The notes under the pieces are model-generated. The model worked only from the letters and a program-made list of their open reading frames with translations. It ran no database searches and was not told where the DNA came from. A program made the translations under genes and the position numbers. Below are positions 1 to 36,294 of a stretch of DNA of 64,000 bases, piece after piece. Each line of letters starts with the position of its first letter. Positions within the stretch are counted from its first letter, which is position 1. Source of the DNA: Amoebidium appalachense (lineage: Eukaryota > Ichthyosporea); the NCBI GenBank assembly GCA_963693365.1, contig CAVNZM010000001.1, positions 6,510,001-6,574,000 on the forward strand, given 5' to 3'.

Positions 1-143
1 GGTCCTCCCTGAGGATGGGCTCTGCTTATGACGCATACTGTGCACATGGCTGATGTTGCATACTTGAATGTTTGCCTTTGCATGTGTCCTGCACCATGCT
101 TCTCGTCGTGTATGCGTACTTCGTACCGTTTTCCGCATTCAAA
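1..143 (+). repeat. Dispersed repeat family copy (partial)
   Basis: From CCTGAGGATGGGCTCTGCTT to CGCATTCAA and then poly-C. It is closely similar to the right half of the 5581-5848 copy. Confidence 0.85.
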
Positions 144-647
144 CCCCCCCCCCCCCCCCCCCCCCCCTCCCTCCCCCATCTTTCTCCAAGGGACCCGTTT
201 AATTGTGTTTTGAGTTCCATTCTGTTGTCTCTATATTTCAACCCAATAATGCATCCCCCCCCCCCCCCCCCCCCCCCCCGACGCCCGTGGATGACGTCCC
301 CCCGCCCTCTCTCCCCTCCCTGAGGAAGTGCATATCCTTTATGTTTGGCTTGCATTATCCATTGTGTTGTCCGTTGTGAATGTGTACTTCGTACTCTATG
401 ACGCTTTTAAACCCCCCCCCCCCCCCCGACCCCCCCCGACACTCACACAAACACATCAGCACAAATCACCACCACCACCATCTAAACAGCAACGACAACT
501 ATCCACCCCTCGAATCAAGCATGAACCTGGATATCAATGAAACACAAATGCAATATGTGATTGGTGTTGTAAAACAGTAGTTGCAGCAATTATCTCTTTT
601 TGTAGAAAATGTAGGTTGTTTGGTACTGACACCATATTTGAAAGCAG
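1..647 (+). other. ARFGEF intron (3' part) with two dispersed-repeat copies and poly-C tracts
   Basis: No exon is supported before 648. Two partial copies of the dispersed repeat (1-143 and about 283-410) each end in a poly-C run. The acceptor is the AG at 646-647. Confidence 0.7.
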
Positions 648-27250
<26,603 letters not shown>

Positions 27251-27840
27251 TTGCTCTTGTTGTTTGTTATGACATGTTCTGTACCCAATGTAGATGATTT
27301 GCTTGTATTCTGGCCTGAAATAGTTGGTTTGATTCTATAGCGACATGCGAAGAGATAATTGTATTATAAAAGTGTGAATTGTGAAATTTTGCAACTGGGA
27401 GCATAGCGATTCCCCAAGTTACGTTCCACGTAAAAGTGAAAGGCTTAAATCCTTCTTCTTGATACTTGTGAAGTTTGTTAGGTTAATAATTCACTCCCAG
27501 GACAGACTTTATATGCGTATGCATTCAAGAGCAATTCTATCTAAGGTTAAACTCATAAGTGTGTGTGCATGAATTGATTTAAGTAGGCCTATAAGCGTAT
27601 ATATAATTACGTAGTCATAAACTAATTAGTCCCTTGAGGGGGGGGGGGGGGGGGGGGGGGGGGGGAGGGGGTGAACTAGAGCAAACAGCATGAATTCTTA
27701 ACTTCCTAATCTCCCTTTGCTTCTAGGCTGTTGATGGTTGATGCTGGGATAAGGTTCAGAGACATGAAATGAATGCATGTGACCGAGAAAATGTGCAGGG
27801 TCGTGTGCATTATGGCCACCTATAGAGCCATGGAGCTCCA

Positions 27841-27881
<41 letters not shown>

Positions 27882-28218
27882 TGTGTGCCGGCTATATGTA
27901 TACATGTACGTGCACGGTGACTTCATCATGATTCGCATGTGTATGTATGAGTTAAATATACAAGTAATTGTGTCTGGAGCACGAAGACACCATCACCCCC
28001 CGGCCCCTCCCTTCCCCTTGCGCTCGCCGACGCGATCACCCTTCTAACACGTACACATACGTGTACACACACACATGCACACAACCATGCCTATACACAA
28101 ATTGAAATAAAAATATCACATGCGCACAGGTATACACGTCACACAAAAACAACACACACGCACCCACACCCACACCCACACACCCACACCATTTGCACAC
28201 AGCTGCAAATCCCAAATC

Positions 28219-28271
<53 letters not shown>

Positions 28272-28532
28272 CATCCTCCACGCCCTCCCCCCCCCCATCT
28301 CCCCCCAAGGGGGCCTCTCCTTCCTTCCTTCCTTTTTCAATTGCAAAGGATCGGGAGCTGAGGATCCAAGTCGACACTATCATGCAGCTGTGAGCTCCTG
28401 TTTTTGTTTTAAAATCATGCATATATGCGTGCACAAATATGAACCGGTACCCCACTGGGTGCACAGCGTACAAACCCCAGTGAGGCAAGTACAGCGGCGT
28501 GTGTGGATGCATGAGCGAGGGGGAGAATGGGG
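27251..28532. other. Intergenic region downstream of ARFGEF
   Basis: Presumed 3' UTR and spacer. There are two poly-G tracts (27639-27665 and 27842-27880), a (CA)-rich stretch and a poly-C run at 28219-28268. No clear AATAAA lies in the first 800 bp after the stop. A short open stretch at 28350-28391 (RELRIQVDTIMQ) ends at a good donor-like GTGAGC but has no recognised partner exon. Confidence 0.5.
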
Positions 28533-28564
28533 GGCCTAACCACATCGGCTAAGTCAACTTGCTT

Positions 28565-28745
28565 CCACCAGAACTATCCTGCAAAAAGCAGAACTACCCT
28601 GCAAAAAGCAGAAATATTCTGCATAAACCAGAATTATTCTGCAAGAGCAGAATCATTCTGCAAAAGCAGAATTATGCTGGTAACGGCAGAAACATTTTGC
28701 TCAAAGCAGAATGATTTTAGTTTTTGTGGAATAATGATTCTGCTT
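28565..28745. repeat. Left cluster of GCAGAA/TTCTGC palindromes
   Basis: At least seven imperfect units with the spacing GCAGAA-4 to 5 nt-CTGCA-AAAA, each able to form a small hairpin. The mirrored cluster is at 30243-30378. Confidence 0.8.
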
Positions 28746-29212
28746 TCCTCTTGTAAGATTATAGTATAAATGAGGAGACATTCATTGATCTAGTGTATAT
28801 AAAAAATGAAAGGGTTGGAAGTAGGTAGGAGGACTCGTTATAATTAACTATCAGTTGGTTTTAATATTTTTATGTGGAGGGATATAGCTCAGATGCAAGG
28901 AGAATTACACGGATAGGCGAGGGGATTCGTGGCTCCGGTTAAACAACTAAAAGCCTGTTTGATTTTTGTGTACTCTATGTCAGTAAGCATAGTAGAAATC
29001 CTACTTATGAAAGGTCTTAGTAATGGAGATGAACCTCAGTTGACAAGAGAGTGCTCAATAGAGTTCTCTCTTGGATGTTGTACATGATTTTCGTCAATGA
29101 GTGTTCCCCCCTCCTGCGCTCTTGATCTCTGGGGCAAAATTTTTCAGGGTTTGCACATGTATCTAACTGTGGCATCCGAATTCTTACCTCCGAGCATCTG
29201 AAATATTTCCTC

Positions 29213-29960
29213 CAACTTTCTTCTTTCTCTTCTCTTACCGCCTTTTTAATTACTCTTCCTTTCTTTATTCAATTTTCTTCTTTCTCTTCCCTAAGTTACC
29301 GCCTTTTTAATTACTCTTCCTTTCTTTATTCATTTTGTTTCTTCCGCTTTCTCTATTTACACTTTACTACTCCAACTTTCTTCTTTATCTCTTCTTGCAT
29401 GTAGTGCCATCGCTCATGTTAATTACGTTCTATTAGCCTTAGTAGTTAGTACTTCTTCGACACCTATTGCTTCTTCTAAATTCAATCTCTTAAATTTATA
29501 CTTTCTTCCATTCTACTGTTCCTACTTCTGCAATCTTTTCACTCCCTTTTCATCCATCTCCACTGAATTCTGAATTTATCCCTTTATCAGTTAAACTCTT
29601 ACTTCTTATTTTCTCTATAGTAAGAGTAACCGGAGCAACATTATTATATCCATTCTATTCGAGTTCAGCTTGAATAAATCCAATATTCTCCACTCCGGTA
29701 TCATTATCTATTCACTCTTTCTTATCTTTTTTAACCGTTACCTTCTCAATATTCTTCTTTACCTCCTCTTGCATATAGTGTCATCGCTCATGTTGGTTTT
29801 ATTCTATTTGCTTTAGCTATTGGATCTTATACTAGTATCTTCTCTTTTTTTAATTAATAATTTTATTTCTTATTCTTTATTTTTAGCTGCTTCTACATTT
29901 ATAACAGTTTTCTTTATTTATTACTCCAACTTTCTTCTTTACCTCTTTATTCTCTTACTT
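29213..29960. repeat. Internal repeated motif in the nad2-like block
   Basis: The motif CCAACTTTCTTCTTT followed by MYCTCTT-like sequence recurs near 29212, 29372, 29748 (diverged) and 29926. A second motif, ACCGCCTTTTTAATTACTCT, occurs at 29238 and 29299. This suggests rearranged or duplicated coding pieces. Confidence 0.6.
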
Positions 29961-30250
29961 CACGTCTTTTAACTCTTTCTTCAACTGCAGAATCCAATAA
30001 TTTGTTATACTTAATCGGATTTACTGGATTATCTTGTTTGAATCCTGTATTAGCAGCTATCTTTACTCAGATCTTTTCTCTTCCTCTTTCTGGATTCTTT
30101 GGTAAATGATTAGTCTTCTCTTCTGCCATTCACTCTCACTTCTATTTATCTGCCTTCCTTGGTGTTCTCTCTTCTGTCACCTCTGCTTTCTATTATCTTC
30201 GTCTTGTTAAACTTATGTACTTCCAAGACTCTCCTGAATATTTCTGCTAA
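29370..30250 (+). pseudogene. nad2: NADH dehydrogenase subunit 2-like sequence (mitochondrial code), frame-broken
   Basis: The last block (frame of 29861-30250, 129 codons if TGA is Trp) contains LIGFTGLSCLNPVLAAIF, SLPLSGFFGKW with Trp encoded by TGA at 30107-30109, and TSAFYYLRLVKLMYF before TAA. These are typical C-terminal features of complex I subunit ND2, a proton-pumping membrane subunit. Upstream, AYSVIAHVGFILFALA (29771-29818) matches the conserved ND2 central helix but is separated by TAA TAA at 29855-29860 and a frame change. A related block at about 29398-29445 (ACSAIAHVNYVLLALV) looks like a diverged duplicate. At least two to three frame changes argue for a decayed copy unless expression needs editing or frameshifting. 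In the standard code it would not be read through. Confidence 0.7.
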
Positions 30251-30378
30251 AGCAAAGTGATTCTGCTTGGAATTGTCTGCTAAAAGCAGAATAGTTATGC
30301 TAAAAGCCTAAAAGTAGAGTAATTCTGCTTTTGCAAATTTAAAATAATTCCGCTTTTTGCAGATTAATTCTGCTTTTT
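30243..30378. repeat. Right cluster of GCAGAA/TTCTGC palindromes
   Basis: Units such as TTCTGCTTTTGCA and AAAAGCAGAATAG mirror the left cluster, ending TTCTGCTTTTTGCAAGTCAC at the terminal inverted repeat. The cluster begins within the last codons of the nad2-like reading frame. Confidence 0.8.
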
Positions 30379-30408
30379 GCAAGTCACTACTGTCGATGTG
30401 GCTGGGCC

Positions 30409-30854
30409 CTGAAAAGGGCTGAAATGAAGATGGTTGATCGATCAAAGGTACCAAGTCTTCGAATCACCTAAAACGATATAGCCATGTACTTGTACCATTT
30501 ATAAAGGAGGACTGTTTTTATTGGCGTGCAGATATTTAGTGATGTCATTCATGGAATGCGGACCATGGCTTACACTCATGATACGCTGCCATTGCTTGAG
30601 TGTGTCCTCCGGAGGGGTCCCAACTTTTCGTCCATAATTATAACTATATTATACGTGTTCATCCCTTGTGTTTATGAGAATCTGTGGACATGCATGTGCA
30701 TGTAGAGGTGCACGGTGCATGTGGAGGTGTGGGGTGGTGGTGTGTAAACTCGCGCCGTTCGCGTGCTCGCTTACATACAGATCCGCTCTGTATTGGCTAT
30801 GTAAACCCCGCAATAGTGTGTATGTGACTTTGGACTGCCACTTACTTATTAATC
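30409..30854. other. Unassigned spacer between element and orphan ORF
   Basis: Ordinary-complexity sequence. An open stretch after a GTGCAG acceptor-like site at 30525-30530 (IFSDVIHGMRTMAYTHDTLP) may be an exon, but I do not recognise it. Confidence 0.3.
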
Positions 30855-31394
30855 ATGTACACCGTATTGAATCACAAGATAATCACGCAATATAACAAAT
30901 GGAAAAAGATACCACACGACACTAGACCCGATGAAAGCATACACCTTGAAAAACTAAGCCTTATGTCTCGTTTTATATATACTGACCGCCTCAACCATAT
31001 TGCCAAATATGGCACTCGCAAATGTATAACACCTAAATACATATTACCCTCCTGTAGAACTGGTCTTTCTCTAGCTGATGGTATTATTGATCAATTACCA
31101 CGCTTTTACTGTACACGTGCTATACCGTGGAGATCTAATAAGTATAAGGTGGCATCATTTGCATGCCCAAACAACACACACACACACCAGATTAACCGGT
31201 CATGTATCGCCAAATGTAGTTTGATAGACCACATAATACCGCAACACACACACGTCACATTCACAACAGACACCCAGAAAGATAGCCTACCTGTAAATTA
31301 CAACATCCTTGATTTTATACTAAACACGCGTAACTACGACCTGTTTATTACATGTATTGACTGGCTTGAGAAACACACCACTACAAAATTCTAG
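30855..31394 (+). CDS. Hypothetical protein, 179 residues, not recognised
   Basis: Single open frame from ATG at 30855 to TAG at 31392-31394, just before a (CA)n tract. The product is basic, rich in His, Thr, Asn and Ile, with a Cys/His scatter (for example RSCIAKCSLIDHIIPQH) and a C-terminus DLFITCIDWLEKHTTTKF. There is no signal peptide or membrane segment. The composition is not a simple-repeat artefact apart from a short THTHQ. It lies 450 bp from the mitochondrial-like element, so it may be a gene fragment, a mobile-element remnant or a chance ORF. No family is proposed. Confidence 0.3.
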   Translation: MYTVLNHKIITQYNKWKKIPHDTRPDESIHLEKLSLMSRFIYTDRLNHIAKYGTRKCITPKYILPSCRTGLSLADGIIDQLPRFYCTRAIPWRSNKYKVASFACPNNTHTHQINRSCIAKCSLIDHIIPQHTHVTFTTDTQKDSLPVNYNILDFILNTRNYDLFITCIDWLEKHTTTKF

Positions 31395-31400
31395 CGCACG

Positions 31401-31544
<144 letters not shown>

Positions 31545-31878
31545 CCAGCTGATACCGGTGTCCCAGGAGAGCCCCTTTAAAAAAATAAAAAAAAATAATA
31601 AAAATAATTAAAAAAAAACCGGGGAACCCCAACTAATTGATTTCTCCTTGTAGTCTTTATGGTGTCTCGTAGAGAAAGTAAACCCTGATATATAGTCATC
31701 ACCCGACATCTATGTACGTGATCATGATATACCGCTGAGGGGATATTCCGAGCAAAACCCCCCCCCATACCTGAGACTGGTTTCTCTTTGCCTCGAGTAA
31801 ACAGCGTAAACCCCCTCCTATGTACTTGATCACTCGAATGGAACAAAAGTTGCATGATGGATCAACCATCAGCGCGCG

Positions 31879-31940
31879 TACCTTTTGGCCTAGCGGTTAG
31901 AGCTCCCAGCTCGCAGCCGGTTCGAATCCCCAATCCGCCA
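31879..31940 (+). tRNA. tRNA-like sequence with Pol III A and B boxes (probably a SINE head or tRNA relic)
   Basis: TGGCCTAGCGG (31886-31896) fits an A box and GGTTCGAATCC (31919-31929) is a perfect B box; CCGCCA follows. The spacing between the boxes is too short for a normal anticodon arm and no 7-bp acceptor stem can be drawn, so a working tRNA is unlikely. Confidence 0.4.
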
Positions 31941-32200
31941 TGCCAAATTTTGTGTCCCCGAGACGTGCATCAAAGTTTACAGGTGGTGGTCTGAAGTTGA
32001 ACGGGTGGCCCGGGGTGGGGCGAGTAGGGGCTGGGGAAAAACGGGGGGAGGGGGGAGGGCTGGTAGAGGAGGGTAATTACCTTAGGCCAGGATTGGAGTG
32101 ATGATAAAGTGGTTTATATGGGGTGGGTTGACGTTGGTGGTTGTAGGTGGGTGTGGGTGTCCCCGGGGGCGGGGGGAGGGGGGTGGGAAGGGGAGGATGC

Positions 32201-32334
32201 ATGTGCACGTGCCTCTAAGAGCAACAAAGATAGAAAAGAGCAATTGTGTGCAGTGCAGCAACTTTGATGTGCACGTGCCTCTAAGAGCAACAAAGATAGA
32301 AAAGAGCAATTGTGTGCAGTGCAGCAACTTTGAT
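32201..32334. repeat. 66-bp direct tandem duplication
   Basis: Two consecutive identical units beginning ATGTGCACGTGCCTCTAAGA and ending CAACTTTGAT. Confidence 0.95.
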
Positions 32335-32872
32335 AGGGATGACCAAAGAAACACACAGAGTTTCAGGGCACGGGCACGGGCGCGGGCGCGGGGGCAGGGG
32401 GGGGGAAAGGGAGGGGGAGGGGAGGGGGGGAGGGGGGAGGGGGAGGAGGAGGGGGGGAGGGGGGGGGAGGGGGGCTTTTTCGGCAACATCTGATACGGAA
32501 GCTTCATCTTTGCCTACACCTGTAATCATCACTCCCCAGATCTGCCTGCGATCTGCAAAATCAAACGTCCATACTTCACAGATAGTCATACACACACATG
32601 TATCTTGTACTTGCCATGTACATAAACTAGCAAGAACCATGAAAAAAAAACTTTTCTGACTCCTCAAGAGAGTGGTGTTGTGTGTGGAGGCTCGTGTTTT
32701 GCGTATATGTCGATTACATTCCGTGCACACTTCCTATGAGTGCCTATTTTGCACTTCTCACTTCCATACCTTTATGGAGTACTACGTGTACACATACTAC
32801 CTTGTACATTAGTCGATTTGCTATTGTGTGTGTGTGGTTGTGTGTGCGTGCAGGTAGTCGTGTGTGTGATAC

Positions 32873-32952
<80 letters not shown>

Positions 32953-33238
32953 TGTGTGTGCACGTCTCCGTGCATTAGTGCTACGAGAACAGCCTATCGA
33001 AGGGAAGCCGAGGAAAAGAATGTGTGTGTTTTTTTTTTTTTTTTTTTTTGGGGGGGGGGGGGGAGGAAGGGGGAGTGGGGACTTAACCGGGTCTATAGGG
33101 CGGGGAGAGGGAGGGGGTGGATGGAAAAAGATGATATGTGAAAAAGGAAACAGAACATAGTCACAACACCCACCCACCCACCCAAGCATGTCTAAGGTAG
33201 TTATCGAGGGAAAGGTGGGGGGGGGGGGGGGGGGGGGG

Positions 33239-33278
<40 letters not shown>

Positions 33279-33344
33279 AAAGAGGGACGGATAGAAAGAG
33301 GGTAGGTCGAAGGCTCCAAAGAGTGCAGCGGGAGACTAAATATA

Positions 33345-34841
33345 TCACTGGTGGGCAAGGTCTTGGCTAGAATACAGTGACGCCTTTGGTGCGGGTGTGA
33401 GGGGGTGCATGACGGTGTGCTTCCACACAGCCATGGCCTCCTTCCTGTTTCTCTTTTTGATTTCTCTCTCCGCTCCTCCGTCCATCATTTCCGACTCGCT
33501 GCTGAGTGGTGCTGCAGGGGGCTTGAACGATTCCCAAATGCGACCGTCGAAAACGTGGTGGAGTGTTTTTACATGAACCAAACACGACAGGAAAACGAGA
33601 ATGCACGCGTAGATGCGGCCGACCCACATGAAAAAACCAAAGTGCGTGTCGTTGTATAGTTGGTACGTCGAGAAAATCTGTGTGCAGAAAGGGAAAATAA
33701 TACCCCACCATCCGAGGTTAAAGGGGAGGCCGAGGTAATCCGGTTGCGATGGGTCGATTTTGTCGCCTCCCTTCACTCCATGCCCGACTGGGTTATGTCT
33801 GCCCAGGAGCAAAAACAACTTCCTGCAGTTATGAAGTGAAAGTGTGCCGGCCACAACCAACCACCATGTGCCCAACCCCCACATGGCAAGCCCCAGCAGC
33901 ATAGTAAACCCGGGGGCCATCTGACCGAAAGAACACATCGGCGCCGTATCGGAGAAGAACTCGACCTCGGGGGTACAGAGAATGCCAGAACGCGCCAGAA
34001 CACCTGCCTTCCTCCCCAGAAGGAGAATACCGTTTGCACCCTGCCCGATCGGTCCGAGGACGAGCCACGTGCTGTTACCGAGCCCCTTTGGCGGCATGCC
34101 GTAAAACACGAGACGTGCAAGGTAGATGGAAATGATCATTCCTGCAATCAGTACTCCCATGCCCCACAAAACGAACGAGGTAAACACAACCACCACCGAC
34201 TCTTGCCCGTCCAAGTTCTCCGAGAGGGTGCCACCGCACGCCGCCGCGACCACGTTTGCCACAAAGGGAAGGAGCCACAATGCAGACATGCTCGGAAACG
34301 CATGTTTTTGACGCACTATCATAAAGTAGGCAGGGACAAACGCCGAGATAATAGAAAGTGCGACATCTATCCAGTATAGGCCCGTGGCAATAGAGATTGC
34401 TGTGCCGTGCGACATGCCCAACTTTTCCCCAAAGTTAATGAACCCAATGGCGACAGTGACGAGGCCCATGGGCATACACCCGAAAAACGTGAACTGCGCA
34501 GGGTGGTCGAGCATCGCCAAAACTCCCTTGGGGTACTTTATGCACCTAGCTGTAAACAAAACCGTGTAAAGGCACCAATAGAACGCATTCCACAGCCAAA
34601 TAATAGTCCCCACCCACTGTAGAACGTCGTGGAATGTACCCTCCGCACCTGGGAACCCAGCAATCACCAGTGCTGTGCCACCCCAGCCCATGGTCATGCC
34701 AAACCACGCCAACTGGAAATTTTTCACTATCTCAAAGTCGGGTTTTGGGTCCTCGGTCTGTATTGTTGACTCAGCATCGTCTTCCTTTATGTCTGTTGCG
34801 CTGCGCTGACGCAGAGTTACTGACGATGTGTTGTCGGCCAT
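33345..34841 (-). CDS. TDT/SLAC1-type membrane transporter (tellurite resistance/dicarboxylate/sulfite exporter family), intronless
   Basis: A 498-residue multi-spanning membrane protein, probably plasma membrane, of the family holding fungal Mae1 (malate), Ssu1 (sulfite) and plant SLAC1 (anions). Visible features: a soluble acidic N-terminus (about 45 residues), then about ten hydrophobic helices with KNFQLAWFGMTMGWGG, an HPAQFTFFGCMPMGLVTVAI segment like the HP..F.G..PMG motif, LVLGPIGQGANGILLLG like the GP.GQG motif, and FNLGWWGIIFPFCTQIFS like the NLGWWG.TFP motif. The start is the ATG at 34839-34841, in AAAAAATGGCC. The frame is open seven codons further to a TTG, but that is not a eukaryotic start. 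It has no introns although neighbouring genes average one per few hundred coding bases, so retroposition or horizontal transfer is possible. The substrate cannot be told from sequence. Confidence 0.9.
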   Translation of the reverse strand: MADNTSSVTLRQRSATDIKEDDAESTIQTEDPKPDFEIVKNFQLAWFGMTMGWGGTALVIAGFPGAEGTFHDVLQWVGTIIWLWNAFYWCLYTVLFTARCIKYPKGVLAMLDHPAQFTFFGCMPMGLVTVAIGFINFGEKLGMSHGTAISIATGLYWIDVALSIISAFVPAYFMIVRQKHAFPSMSALWLLPFVANVVAAACGGTLSENLDGQESVVVVFTSFVLWGMGVLIAGMIISIYLARLVFYGMPPKGLGNSTWLVLGPIGQGANGILLLGRKAGVLARSGILCTPEVEFFSDTAPMCSFGQMAPGFTMLLGLAMWGLGTWWLVVAGTLSLHNCRKLFLLLGRHNPVGHGVKGGDKIDPSQPDYLGLPFNLGWWGIIFPFCTQIFSTYQLYNDTHFGFFMWVGRIYACILVFLSCLVHVKTLHHVFDGRIWESFKPPAAPLSSESEMMDGGAEREIKKRNRKEAMAVWKHTVMHPLTPAPKASLYSSQDLAHQ

Positions 34842-35338
34842 TTTTTCGCGGGTAAAGAACAACCTTGGGAGAGGGATGGGTGGCGCATATCATGCACTGG
34901 AAAGTGGGCACTGCGAGGTGATGTAATGGGTGATGTGTGGTTTGAGGGTCACAGGTTGACCATGCGGAACAAGTGTGTGGTGTGCATGCAAGCGAGGAAT
35001 CTCTAAGAACAAACTACCAATGCAAGTTATATGGCCGTTTCTAAGTGTGCATAAAAGTGTAAATGCAAACTTCTTACTATAATTCAGTAGTACTGTACTA
35101 TGTTTGCGAAGAAAACTTTCGTTTGTCTAAGGGTCCGCTGAAGTCGTCAACATGAGGCTCCCCCAGGATAGTTGTGGCTCACTGTTTAAGCCAATAGCAA
35201 CAAAAATAGCAACCGTTTGTGAATAGTTATTTCCCCCCAAACCGCACCATATTTGGGTAGAATAACAAACGCGATGGCATTCCGAATTTTCGACTATCCC
35301 GTCGTGTCTATGGCACTGTACCCCCACTGTAAAAATGC

Positions 35339-35360
35339 GGGCCCCCACCGGTGGGGGCCC
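35339..35360. repeat. 22-bp perfect GC-rich palindrome
   Basis: GGGCCCCCACC is followed by its exact reverse complement. The half-site GTGGGGGCCCACA recurs at about 35547 and 35564. Confidence 0.9.
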
Positions 35361-35583
35361 ACACTTTCAAAGGGGCGCCCCACGGAAACTCACATACTAT
35401 ATACCCCACTCTACGCCCTTAAAAAACTTATATGTGTGTCGGATTGAGGCCTACATGGGCTTTTTTATGCTCTATAGTCATGTTTTGGTAACTTTTTCTG
35501 ATAACCGTTAACTAGTACTTTTGGTGGCCCACACTCAAGGCGGGTGGGGGCCCACACAAGGCGGGTGGGGGCCCACATTGTAC

Positions 35584-35586
<3 letters not shown>

Positions 35587-35676
<90 letters not shown>

Positions 35677-35690
35677 CTGTGTGTGCGTGC

Positions 35691-35746
<56 letters not shown>
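35587..35746 (+). repeat. (TG)n microsatellite
   Basis: About 160 bp of TG with CGCG and TCTG interruptions. Confidence 0.95.
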
Positions 35747-35747
<1 letters not shown>

Positions 35748-36294
35748 TCAGGTGTTTTTGCGCGCGCGCGCGTGTGTGTTAGTGTGTGCATGTGTGTGTT
35801 TTCACCAGTGTGTCATTTGGCGCGATTGCAATTGATTGTGCCTGTGTAAATGTCACGATGATGTGTATGTTTGTGTCACAATTTGTGCTCGGCCCTGTGT
35901 CATGGTGGGTTGCTGAGCTTCATTGTACTAGCCGGAAATTTAAGTGTGCACGTGCATGCAGCGATTACTAAAATGATGTCAGCGCATGCATGCAGTAGCA
36001 CCGGTCGCGGCCGGCGATCGCCACGTGCACATCAGTACATGTTGCTGGACATAACTTTAATGATTAACATAAATATGTGTGCACGTGTCACCAGATTGCA
36101 GCACGCGTGCTCATGACATGTGTTGTGGGTTTCTGACTGAGTTGAGCAGGAGGAGCTAGGTTCCAATTGGTCCCAGGCGGGCGGCATCCGTTCAGTTCGG
36201 CCCTCGAGACTGTGGCTGATACGGGCCGGCCCGGGGTAGGCCGCGGCCGAATATTAGATTACGTGGATTTCGGCCCTAGCCAGTTAGAATCTTA

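Larger units (their letters stand above)
28533..30408. mobile_element. Inserted AT-rich element with imperfect terminal inverted repeats and mitochondrial-like content
   Basis: The two 30-nt ends, 28533-28562 and the reverse complement of 30379-30408, match at about 20 of 30 positions, sharing GGCC, CCACATCG and CTTGC at the same spacing. Inside each end is a cluster of GCAGAA...TTCTGC palindromes (28565-28745 and 30243-30378). The interior lacks the poly-C and (CA)n typical of this genome and is strongly T/C-rich on the plus strand. It encodes nad2-like sequence (separate entry). No target-site duplication is obvious. It could be a nuclear insertion of a small linear mitochondrial molecule, or an assembly join. 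Confidence 0.65.
34842..36291. other. Intergenic region upstream of TDT gene
   Basis: The TDT promoter should lie here, but no TATA box is clear. Contains a 22-bp perfect palindrome (35339-35360), tandem GGCGGGTGGGGGCCCACA units near 35539-35575 and (TG)n at 35587-35746. No gene is seen. Confidence 0.5.

Noticed and set aside
28870-28940. GGATATAGCTCAGATGC as the start of a mitochondrial tRNA
   Set aside because: The 5' end resembles a tRNA, but no anticodon or T arm can be folded after it.
34842-34862. Upstream extension of the TDT protein (start at 34862)
   Set aside because: The codon is TTG. The ATG at 34841 has good context and is the first true start.
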